Below, in pieces: positions 5,866 to 12,498 of a DNA stretch of 13,836 nt. Each line of letters opens with the position of its first letter. Position 1 is the first letter of the stretch. The position numbers were made by a program, and so were the translations under genes. The notes beneath the pieces are model-generated. The model was not told where the DNA came from. It worked only from the letters and a program-made list of their open reading frames with translations, and ran no database searches. Origin of the DNA: Candidatus Delongbacteria bacterium (GTDB taxonomy: Bacteria > UBA4055); assembly GCA_003477045.1 (NCBI GenBank), contig DMTS01000179.1, positions 1-13,836 on the forward strand, read 5' to 3'.

Positions 5866-7077
5866 GTGTCCTTCTTAATGATTATTTTATTCTTTTGCTC
5901 AATTCATTTATCAGCAAACGAAATTGTCAATTGTTCTATAAATCCTTATGAGAATGTAAACTGGAGTGTTTGGGAGCAGTATAAAGCTAATTTCCATACC
6001 CACACGATTCTTAGCGGCGGCACTTTTACACCTGCTGAAGTGATAGATAATTATTACATTAAAGATTACCGCATCCTGTCTATCACTGATCACAATCTTA
6101 TCACATGGCCGTGGGCAGATTATGGAAGAGATCCCGACTCTCTAGGCATGCTTGCTGTGAAAGGAGATGAGTATTCAAACAGTCTTCACGTCAATGCTTT
6201 CTTTAATTTCTCTCGGGATACTGCTACTATGGAAGAGGGGATACCTCATATTGATTCTTTAGCAGGATTGTCTCATATAAATCATCCCGGAAGAACAAAG
6301 ACGCCCGAAGAATGGCCATGGTATATCCCGTGGTATCAGAATTATCAGTCATGTGTCGGGCTGGAAGTTTTTAACAAGGGAGACTTATATCCTAATGACA
6401 GGAAATTATGGGATAATATTAATGAGAATTTGTTTAATTCAGACAGCATGTTCGTGTGGGGATTTTCAAATGATGATATGCACACCGAAGGAAATCTCTA
6501 TCATAATTTTCAATTCATGCTGATGCCTTCTCTTTCACAGGAAAATCTGAAAACCTGTATGGATGAAGGAGCTTTTTATTTTTGCTATGAAATAACCGGA
6601 AGCGGAGCAGCAAATGTACCGAGGATAAACAGCATTGATGTTGATGACGAAGCAAAAACAATTTCAATCGAGGCTGCAGATTATGACAGCATCAAATGGA
6701 TAGGTCCCGGTACGATAGTTTTCGGAAGCGGTGAAGTGTTTCAGTATTCAGATTACTTTAATAAAAATTTTATTAGAGCGGTTCTCTATGGACCGGAAGG
6801 AAGTACATATTCACAGCCGTTCGGGTTTAAAACTGTCAGTACAACAATAAGTCCGGCAATCCCTTCTAATATAAATACTGTTGTCTCTGGTGACAGTATG
6901 ATCATCAGCTGGGATATTTCTGAAAATGCTGAAAGTTATGATATCTACTCTTCAAACGACCCGGAAGGAATTTTTACATTTGAAGCAAATGTAATTGAGA
7001 ATCAATTCATTGTCACTGTATCAGAAGCAAAAAAGTTCTATTATATAATTGGAAAAAACGATACAAAATCCAAGTGA
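5866..7077 (+). CDS. Exported PHP-domain metal-dependent phosphoesterase-like protein with C-terminal FN3-like module
   Basis: 403 residues. The start is GTG at 5866 with GAGGAG (5854-5859) 6 nt upstream; no other start occurs between it and the in-frame stop at 5818. The N-terminus MSFLMIILFFCSIHLSAN is hydrophobic like a signal peptide but lacks the usual Lys/Arg. The PHP metal ligands all appear in order: FHTHT (H44, H46), TDH (D75, H76), GDE (E102), H108, SHINHPG (H137, H140), and NDDMH (D203/D204, H206). PHP enzymes hydrolyse phosphoester bonds using two or three metal ions; this one resembles the COG0613 group, and the substrate cannot be read. Residues 331-403 are an FN3-like module ending the protein (MIISWDISENAESYDIYSS, then KKFYYIIGKN). 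It lies 23 bp after the T9SS cargo gene. It is not a CpsB-type cytoplasmic tyrosine phosphatase, since it appears to be exported. Confidence 0.85.
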   Translation: MSFLMIILFFCSIHLSANEIVNCSINPYENVNWSVWEQYKANFHTHTILSGGTFTPAEVIDNYYIKDYRILSITDHNLITWPWADYGRDPDSLGMLAVKGDEYSNSLHVNAFFNFSRDTATMEEGIPHIDSLAGLSHINHPGRTKTPEEWPWYIPWYQNYQSCVGLEVFNKGDLYPNDRKLWDNINENLFNSDSMFVWGFSNDDMHTEGNLYHNFQFMLMPSLSQENLKTCMDEGAFYFCYEITGSGAANVPRINSIDVDDEAKTISIEAADYDSIKWIGPGTIVFGSGEVFQYSDYFNKNFIRAVLYGPEGSTYSQPFGFKTVSTTISPAIPSNINTVVSGDSMIISWDISENAESYDIYSSNDPEGIFTFEANVIENQFIVTVSEAKKFYYIIGKNDTKSK

Positions 7078-7163
7078 TACATTGAAAGTTAGATGAATGA
7101 ACTTAAAAAGTGGATATTTTGTATAAATTGAGTTAAATTACTTACAAAAACGGAGTTCATGAA

Positions 7164-8246
7164 GTGAATAAAGTAGCTTTGATAACAGGGATAACAGGAC
7201 AGGACGGGTCTTTTCTCGCGGAATTTCTGCTGGAAAAAGGATACGATGTGCACGGTATAATCAGAAGAAGTTCATCGTTCAATACAGGAAGGATCGAGCA
7301 TCTTTATATAGACGAAGTCATTAAAGATATGCACAGTAAAAGAAAGGTAAAGCTTCATTACGGCGATATGACCGATTCAACAAATTTAATAAAGCTTATC
7401 AGCGAGATCAAACCGGATGAAATCTATAATCTGGCTGCTATGTCGCATGTCAAAGTTTCTTTTGAAGTTCCCGAATATACAGCACAGACTGATGGTGTAG
7501 GAACTTTAATTCTGCTTGAGGCTGTCAGGTTTTTGGGATATGAGAAAAGAACAAGGATCTATCAGGCATCGACATCTGAGCTATACGGAAAAGTACAGGA
7601 AATACCTCAAAAAGAAACAACGCCGTTCTATCCGAGAAGTCCATACGGAGTCGCAAAACTTTATGGTTTCTGGATCACAAAAAATTACAGAGAAGCTTAT
7701 AATATGTTCGCAGTAAACGGGATTCTATTCAATCACGAATCCGAGAGACGGGGAGAGACATTCGTAACTAGGAAAATCACATTGGCTGCAGCAAGGATAA
7801 AAAAAGGTACGCAGCAAAAGCTTTACCTAGGTAATATGAACGCAATGCGCGACTGGGGTTATGCGAAGGATTATGTAGAATGCATGTGGCTGATGCTTCA
7901 GCACCATACTCCAGATGATTTTGTCATTGCTACAGGCGAAATGCACTCGGTTAGGGAGTTTACTGAATTAGCCTTTAAAGAAGCCGGAATCGAGCTGATA
8001 TGGCAAGGTGAAGGTGTTAACGAAAAAGGCATAGACAAACAAACAGGAAAGGTTCTGGTAGAAGTTGATCCGCAATATTTCAGGCCATGCGAAGTAGAAC
8101 AGCTTCTTGGAGATCCGACAAAAGCAAAAACATTACTTGGCTGGAACCCAACATCCACAAGTTTCGAAGAACTAGTGAAGATCATGATAAAAAGCGATTT
8201 AAAACTTGTCGAACGCGAAGACAGAATCCGTAAGGAATTTGATTAG
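7164..8246 (+). CDS. gmd: GDP-mannose 4,6-dehydratase
   Basis: 360 residues, the usual family length. It converts GDP-D-mannose to GDP-4-keto-6-deoxy-D-mannose with a bound NADP, in the cytoplasm, and is the first step to GDP-L-fucose and related sugars. The Rossmann motif GITGQDGSFLAEFLLEKGY carries G9-x-x-G12-x-x-G15. The catalytic set is clear: T137 and E139 in QASTSELYG and Y161/K165 in SPYGVAK. NHESERRGETFVTRKIT and MRDWGYAKDYVE are strongly conserved family segments. The start is GTG at 7164, with GGAG (7152-7155) 8 nt upstream; an ATG at 7159 is out of frame and stops after two codons. An 86-bp gap separates it from the PHP gene, with no hairpin seen, so it may be in the same transcript or have its own weak promoter. 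The fcl gene follows after 11 bp. No key residue is missing. Confidence 0.97.
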   Translation: MNKVALITGITGQDGSFLAEFLLEKGYDVHGIIRRSSSFNTGRIEHLYIDEVIKDMHSKRKVKLHYGDMTDSTNLIKLISEIKPDEIYNLAAMSHVKVSFEVPEYTAQTDGVGTLILLEAVRFLGYEKRTRIYQASTSELYGKVQEIPQKETTPFYPRSPYGVAKLYGFWITKNYREAYNMFAVNGILFNHESERRGETFVTRKITLAAARIKKGTQQKLYLGNMNAMRDWGYAKDYVECMWLMLQHHTPDDFVIATGEMHSVREFTELAFKEAGIELIWQGEGVNEKGIDKQTGKVLVEVDPQYFRPCEVEQLLGDPTKAKTLLGWNPTSTSFEELVKIMIKSDLKLVEREDRIRKEFD

Positions 8247-8250
8247 GGGG
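8245..8250 (+). promoter_or_regulatory. Ribosome binding site of fcl overlapping the gmd stop codon
   Basis: AGGGGG begins in the TAG stop of gmd (8244-8246) and lies 7 nt before the TTG start of fcl at 8258. This points to coupled translation and fixes the unusual TTG start. Confidence 0.65.
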
Positions 8251-8257
8251 AAAAACA

Positions 8258-9187
8258 TTGGAAATAAATTCAAAAATATATGTGGCAGGGCATAAAGGTC
8301 TGGTAGGCTCGGCAATTGTAAGGAATTTAAAGGAAAAAGGTTATACAAATATAATCGGAAGAACTTTAGATCAATTAAACTTGATCAGACAGAGTGAAGT
8401 GGAGAAGTTCTTCGAGGAAGAAAAACCTGATTATGTGATTTTGGCGGCTGCAAAGGTCGGAGGGATACATGCCAACAACACATTTCCGGCAGAGTTTATT
8501 TATGACAATCTGATGATAGAAACAAATATTATCCATTCAGCTTATAAGAATAATGTTAAGAAACTATTGTTTTTAGGATCATCCTGTATTTATCCTAAAC
8601 TAGCGCTTCAGCCGATCAAAGAAGAATATTTGCTGACAGGTTCTCTAGAGCCTACAAATGAAGCCTACGCAATAGCGAAAATAACCGGAATTGAATTATG
8701 TAAATTTTACAGAAGACAATATGGCTGCGATTTTATTTCCGCTATGCCTACAAATTTATATGGTATCAACGATAACTTTGATCTTGAAACATCAAGTGTG
8801 ATGCCTGCATTGATCAGAAAATTTCATGATGCGAAGATAAAAGGCGATAAAGAAGTTGTAATGTGGGGAACAGGTAAACCTAAAAGAGAATTCTTGTATG
8901 TTGATGATCTGGCAGATGCCTGCGTGCATCTGATGAACAATTACAGCGATGAAATTCATGTAAATGTCGGTACGGGTGAAGACCTCGAAATCGGTGAACT
9001 TGCCTTGATTATTAAAGAAGCTGTCGGATTTAAAGGTGAAATAAAGAATGATCTTTCCAAACCGGATGGAACTCCGAGAAAGCTGCTGAATGTAGATCTT
9101 TTACATTCTACAGGCTGGAAACATAAAATGGAGCTTGAAGAAGGCGTGAAAGAAGTGTACAAATGGTATTTGAATGACAAGAAATAA
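8258..9187 (+). CDS. fcl: GDP-L-fucose synthase (GDP-4-keto-6-deoxy-D-mannose 3,5-epimerase/4-reductase)
   Basis: 309 residues, normal length. It completes GDP-L-fucose synthesis from the Gmd product using NADPH. G11-x-x-G14-x-x-G17 (AGHKGLVG) binds the cofactor; AAAKVGGIHANN is a family signature; S108 and C110 in GSSCIYP and Y137/K141 in EAYAIAK match the catalytic Ser, Cys, Tyr and Lys of the E. coli enzyme. The expected catalytic His (His179 in E. coli, in a SHV context) is Ser180 here: the segment reads NDNFDLETSSVMPAL. All other marks are intact, so I still call Fcl, though the epimerase step may differ. The start is TTG at 8258, chosen for the well-placed AGGGGG. Tandem stops TAA and TAG end the gene (9185-9190). 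Pairing with gmd makes fucose, or a close relative, the likely component of the local glycan. Confidence 0.93.
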   Translation: MEINSKIYVAGHKGLVGSAIVRNLKEKGYTNIIGRTLDQLNLIRQSEVEKFFEEEKPDYVILAAAKVGGIHANNTFPAEFIYDNLMIETNIIHSAYKNNVKKLLFLGSSCIYPKLALQPIKEEYLLTGSLEPTNEAYAIAKITGIELCKFYRRQYGCDFISAMPTNLYGINDNFDLETSSVMPALIRKFHDAKIKGDKEVVMWGTGKPKREFLYVDDLADACVHLMNNYSDEIHVNVGTGEDLEIGELALIIKEAVGFKGEIKNDLSKPDGTPRKLLNVDLLHSTGWKHKMELEEGVKEVYKWYLNDKK

Positions 9188-9215
9188 TAGTGAAGAAACA
9201 AAAAAGTGAAATAAG

Positions 9216-10382
9216 ATGAAAAAAAGTATTTTTCTGTTCATAGCAGTGATTATGGTCTATATCGTATTGTTTGCAGAAGATAAATCTGCAATTAAAACGT
9301 CTTCACCTATTAACATAAAAATTAGTTGTCAGGAAAATACGGTTATTTTAGAATGGGATTCTGTACCTAGCGCAGAGCGGTATTTTATTTACGAAAAAGA
9401 AAATCCTAATAGTGCTGAAGTTCTGATTGACAGTACAAATACGACAGTCTGGAGCGGTGATATCACAGGCAATAAGCGTTTTTACGAAATTACAGCTACA
9501 GACAACATGGTCTTCGTCCAAGGTGGCACATTTAATATGGGTGATTATTTAACAGAAGGGGATTTAGACGAGCGACCTGTTCACAGCGTGACAGTGAGTG
9601 ATTTTTATATCAATAGGTATGAAGTAACGGTTCAACAATTCTGTGATATGCTCAATTATGCGAATCAAGAGGGATTGTTAAATGCAGGAACATGGACAGC
9701 GAGCAACAAAATTGGAAAAACACAACAATTAATTGATATGGTAGATAACCATGTTGAAATACGATTCGATGGTACAAGTTTCAAATTATTAGACGAGACT
9801 ATTGCTTTAGGGAAACAAAACTGCGGAGTTGCTGAAGTAACCTGGTATGGAGCTGCATTTTATTGCAATATGAGATCAAGGAAAGAAGGCCTGACTGAAC
9901 TTTACAACCTTGAAGACTGGAGCTGCAACTTTTCAGGAACCGGTTACAGACTGCCAACCGAAGCCGAGTGGGAATATGCTGCTCGTGGCGGAATTCATTG
10001 GGCAGACAGTTACCGTTTCAGCGGAAGCGATTTAATAGAAGCTGTAGCATGGTATTACGACAATTCAGATTCAACTACTCATCCTGTAGGGAGTAAAATG
10101 CCGAATCAATTAGGTATTTACGATATGTCGGGTAATGTTTTTGAATGGTGCTGGGATCTGTCGGATTATCCTAATCATGACTATTATCAGGCATGCTACA
10201 ATCAAGGTACAGTTGTTAATCCTACAGGACCTGCGACTGCAGGAACTGAAACTAATGACCGTGTCATGCGTTGTGGCGGCTGGGATTGGGGTGAAAGCAC
10301 CTGTAGATTAGCTAATCGCTATCATTTATATCCTGAAGGCAGTCATAAGAGCTACGGATTTAGAATTGTCAGGACGCCTTGA
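9216..10382 (+). CDS. Exported FN3-like/FGE-sulfatase (SUMF1) domain protein, probably not an active formylglycine enzyme
   Basis: 388 residues. MKKSIFLFIAVIMVYIVLFA is a signal peptide. Residues 31-95 are an FN3-like module (VILEWDSVPSAERYFIYE, then NKRFYEITATD), the same type that ends the proteins at 2683-3807 and 5866-7077, here at the N-terminus. Residues 98-388 are a SUMF1/FGE-fold domain: MVFVQGGTFNMGD, NRYEVTVQQFC, GYRLPTEAEWEYAARGG, MSGNVFEWCWD, and the end RVMRCGGWDWGESTCR with GFRIVRTP. Active FGEs need two Cys about five residues apart in the last motif. The second is present (C363), but the first position is W358, and no sulfatase gene is nearby. A binding or other enzymatic role, as in many C-type-lectin-like relatives, is more likely. 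The Shine-Dalgarno site is weak (A-rich leader). It follows fcl by 28 bp. Confidence 0.87.
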   Translation: MKKSIFLFIAVIMVYIVLFAEDKSAIKTSSPINIKISCQENTVILEWDSVPSAERYFIYEKENPNSAEVLIDSTNTTVWSGDITGNKRFYEITATDNMVFVQGGTFNMGDYLTEGDLDERPVHSVTVSDFYINRYEVTVQQFCDMLNYANQEGLLNAGTWTASNKIGKTQQLIDMVDNHVEIRFDGTSFKLLDETIALGKQNCGVAEVTWYGAAFYCNMRSRKEGLTELYNLEDWSCNFSGTGYRLPTEAEWEYAARGGIHWADSYRFSGSDLIEAVAWYYDNSDSTTHPVGSKMPNQLGIYDMSGNVFEWCWDLSDYPNHDYYQACYNQGTVVNPTGPATAGTETNDRVMRCGGWDWGESTCRLANRYHLYPEGSHKSYGFRIVRTP

Positions 10383-10409
10383 TAAAAGAATGATAGGTTA
10401 TATTTTTTA

Positions 10410-12383
10410 ATGAAGAAAATTTTAATATTAGGCGTAATTTATTTTTTCAGCACCATATATGCAAAAACTCATTACATTTCTAATTCGGCTGATTTTGATT
10501 CAACAATGCTAACAGCCGGCGACAGTATCCTCTTCCGGCACGGCGTAAGGTACTTTACGCATATTAACCTGTTTAAAGATACTCCGGACAACTTGTACTT
10601 CGGATCATTCGGAGATACATTTCTGCCCAAACCGGTTCTTGATGGAAGTATTTATCACTTTGATTTTAATGCGGCAGAATGGAAGGATAGTGAAGTTATT
10701 AAAGGCGTAAAATTTTATAAAAAGAGCATTAAAGGATTAGTTGAGCCCGAAAATATTTATACCGGTACAGATGCTCTGACGCTTGCCCGTGAACCTGACG
10801 AGAATGAAACAGTTATAAAGGGGCAAAAGAATTCATATGCAGGCTATTTTCAGATCGACAGTGTTGACATAAAACAACCGAAAAAAGTATTTTATGATTT
10901 CGATAATAAATCAGACTGGACAGGAGCTGAAGTTATTACCAAAACCCAGCAGTGGTCATACGAGGTCATGAAAATAAAAAATGACAGATTCAGGTATGAG
11001 ACAGAAGAGAATACTGATGACGCTTTTAAAAAGCTGAACGGATATTTTATTCAGAGACATTTTTCAGCTTTGGATTCGCAAGGGGAATGGTTCTACAATG
11101 AACAAAAAGGAATATTGTATTTCTCGCCGAATAAGGAAAAATGCACTATTTATGTTTCAAGTAACAGGAACGACAATAACAGCGGATTCGATATCAGAAA
11201 TAAAAAAAATATAAGAATTGAAAATATAGAATTTAGGAATTATAAGCACGGACTATATCTTGAGAACGCTAAAAATATAACTGTTAAAAACTGCAGCTTC
11301 TGGAATTGTATTTATGGTGTTTTAAACACTAAAACATATTTAGAAAACATAAAAATAGAGAACAATTCTTTTAGGAACATGAAAAGCTACGGAATCAGGC
11401 TGATTACAAACAATTCATTGATAAATAAAAATGATATTGACAGCGTAGGACTTTCAATGAGCTGCGAAAGCAAAGGGTTTAATAATCTTAACGGAATAGA
11501 AATATACGGTAAAAACAACATCATTTCTAGAAACTCAGTCAAAAATACAGGCTACTGCGGTATAAGGTTCTTTAACTGCTCCGGAAGCATGGTAATAAAT
11601 AATAATGTCGAGAATACGATGCTTCTAATGTCCGACGGGGGCGGGATCTATACTTATCACAGTAGCGAAGGCAATAAGCTGATCAAAGGAAATACAGTAA
11701 TAAATGCTTACGGTAATGCGGCAGGTTCTCCGGGGAAAAGCAATGGCGCTTCAGGAATATATCTGGATGAACTTTCAATGAATTTTAAAGTTGACAGCAA
11801 TTTTGTAGAGGATTGCGGGACGGGAATATATCTGCAGAACTCCACAAAGGACACAATCACAAACAATGTTACCGGCGGAAACAGGGATTACGAACTTCAT
11901 TTCAACAGCGCCGGAATGATTCTGAACGGCGGCCGGTTAAATCCCTCGAATGATCCGGCATTTGATCCGGAGACACTCTCTAATATACCGCCTGATTATA
12001 TTTTTGACAGACAAAACAGAACGATAAAGTATAAAAAGAACAATAAATTTGTTTATGTCGAGCCCGGAGGAAATGAAATAAATAATAACCGGTTTAATCC
12101 GGATCCAAATAAATATACATTCTGCTTCAGGACATGGCGACATATCAATAATAATATTTTCAAAGATATGACAGGCTGCGAAGATTTCTTCAAGTCAAAT
12201 GTTCCTGAGAGGGCAATGACTGCTGCCAGCGTTTATATTATCGGCGGAAACGTGAAGGATATGTCTAAAAAGGGCAAAAACTTTGATAACATAAAAAACA
12301 CTTTTGACAAAACAAAATTCAGCTTTCTGAGGAAAATTTTTATATTTATCGGAAGAGGTCAAAAGCCGGACATAAAACAGTAA
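10410..12383 (+). CDS. Exported right-handed parallel beta-helix protein (polysaccharide lyase/epimerase-like fold)
   Basis: 657 residues. MKKILILGVIYFFSTIYA is a signal peptide. The next part (HYISNSADFDSTM, AGDSILFRHGVRY) is the usual entry to secreted beta-helix proteins. GEWFYNEQKGILYFSP at 225-240 is a stretch often seen before the helix in glycan-acting members. Residues 258-500 show clear rungs: NIRIENIEFRNYKHGLYLEN, NITVKNCSFWNC, IENNSFRNMKSYGIRL, SDGGGIYTYHSSEGN and SGIYLDELSMNF. After about 560 the pattern fades; the tail has a short hydrophobic, basic stretch (FSFLRKIFIFIGRG, 637-650) and ends GQKPDIKQ, without a T9SS signal. Lyases, epimerases and hydrolases of polysaccharides use this fold, so processing of the glycan made here is plausible, but no catalytic site can be assigned. 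The start ATG has only a poor upstream AGG. It sits 27 bp after the FGE-like gene. Confidence 0.86.
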   Translation: MKKILILGVIYFFSTIYAKTHYISNSADFDSTMLTAGDSILFRHGVRYFTHINLFKDTPDNLYFGSFGDTFLPKPVLDGSIYHFDFNAAEWKDSEVIKGVKFYKKSIKGLVEPENIYTGTDALTLAREPDENETVIKGQKNSYAGYFQIDSVDIKQPKKVFYDFDNKSDWTGAEVITKTQQWSYEVMKIKNDRFRYETEENTDDAFKKLNGYFIQRHFSALDSQGEWFYNEQKGILYFSPNKEKCTIYVSSNRNDNNSGFDIRNKKNIRIENIEFRNYKHGLYLENAKNITVKNCSFWNCIYGVLNTKTYLENIKIENNSFRNMKSYGIRLITNNSLINKNDIDSVGLSMSCESKGFNNLNGIEIYGKNNIISRNSVKNTGYCGIRFFNCSGSMVINNNVENTMLLMSDGGGIYTYHSSEGNKLIKGNTVINAYGNAAGSPGKSNGASGIYLDELSMNFKVDSNFVEDCGTGIYLQNSTKDTITNNVTGGNRDYELHFNSAGMILNGGRLNPSNDPAFDPETLSNIPPDYIFDRQNRTIKYKKNNKFVYVEPGGNEINNNRFNPDPNKYTFCFRTWRHINNNIFKDMTGCEDFFKSNVPERAMTAASVYIIGGNVKDMSKKGKNFDNIKNTFDKTKFSFLRKIFIFIGRGQKPDIKQ

Positions 12384-12396
12384 TTTGACTTTTTTT
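12358..12396 (+). terminator. Weak candidate terminator after the beta-helix gene
   Basis: GTCAAA (12358-12363) can pair with TTTGAC (12384-12389) around a 20-nt loop, followed directly by T7 (12390-12396) and a T-rich stretch. The stem is short, poor in GC and starts within the coding end, so it would be inefficient at best. Confidence 0.25.
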
Positions 12397-12460
12397 CTTT
12401 GTTTCCGCTTTTATTTTCCACTTGCTAAATATAGCCGATTTTCTTATTTTTTCACCCGAG

Positions 12461-12480
12461 AATAAACATGGCAGTTTATT
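12461..12480 (+). promoter_or_regulatory. Perfect 7-bp inverted repeat next to the glycosylphosphotransferase ribosome binding site
   Basis: AATAAAC (12461-12467), loop ATGGCA, GTTTATT (12474-12480). One base later GGGGAGG (12482-12488), the ribosome binding site of the next gene, begins. Upstream CCC (12455-12457) could pair with the first G residues of that site and lengthen the hairpin over a small bulge, which might limit ribosome access. No T-run follows, so it is not a terminator. Confidence 0.35.
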
Positions 12481-12498
12481 TGGGGAGGAAAAATTAGA

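Noticed and set aside
7078..7163. A promoter or terminator between the PHP gene and gmd
   Set aside because: AT-rich sequence with no hairpin and no -35/-10 pair at acceptable spacing; nothing firm can be claimed.
7159..7167. ATG-AAG-TGA just before gmd as a start or regulatory mini-ORF
   Set aside because: It is out of frame with gmd, only 3 nt from the GGAG, and two codons long; GTG 7164 fits the site better.
7898..8185. A 95-codon minus-strand open frame inside gmd
   Set aside because: It is antisense to conserved Gmd sequence; Ser/Pro-rich shadow translation only.
9510..10380. Calling the FGE-fold protein a sulfatase-activating enzyme
   Set aside because: One of the two catalytic cysteine positions is Trp and no sulfatase is encoded nearby.
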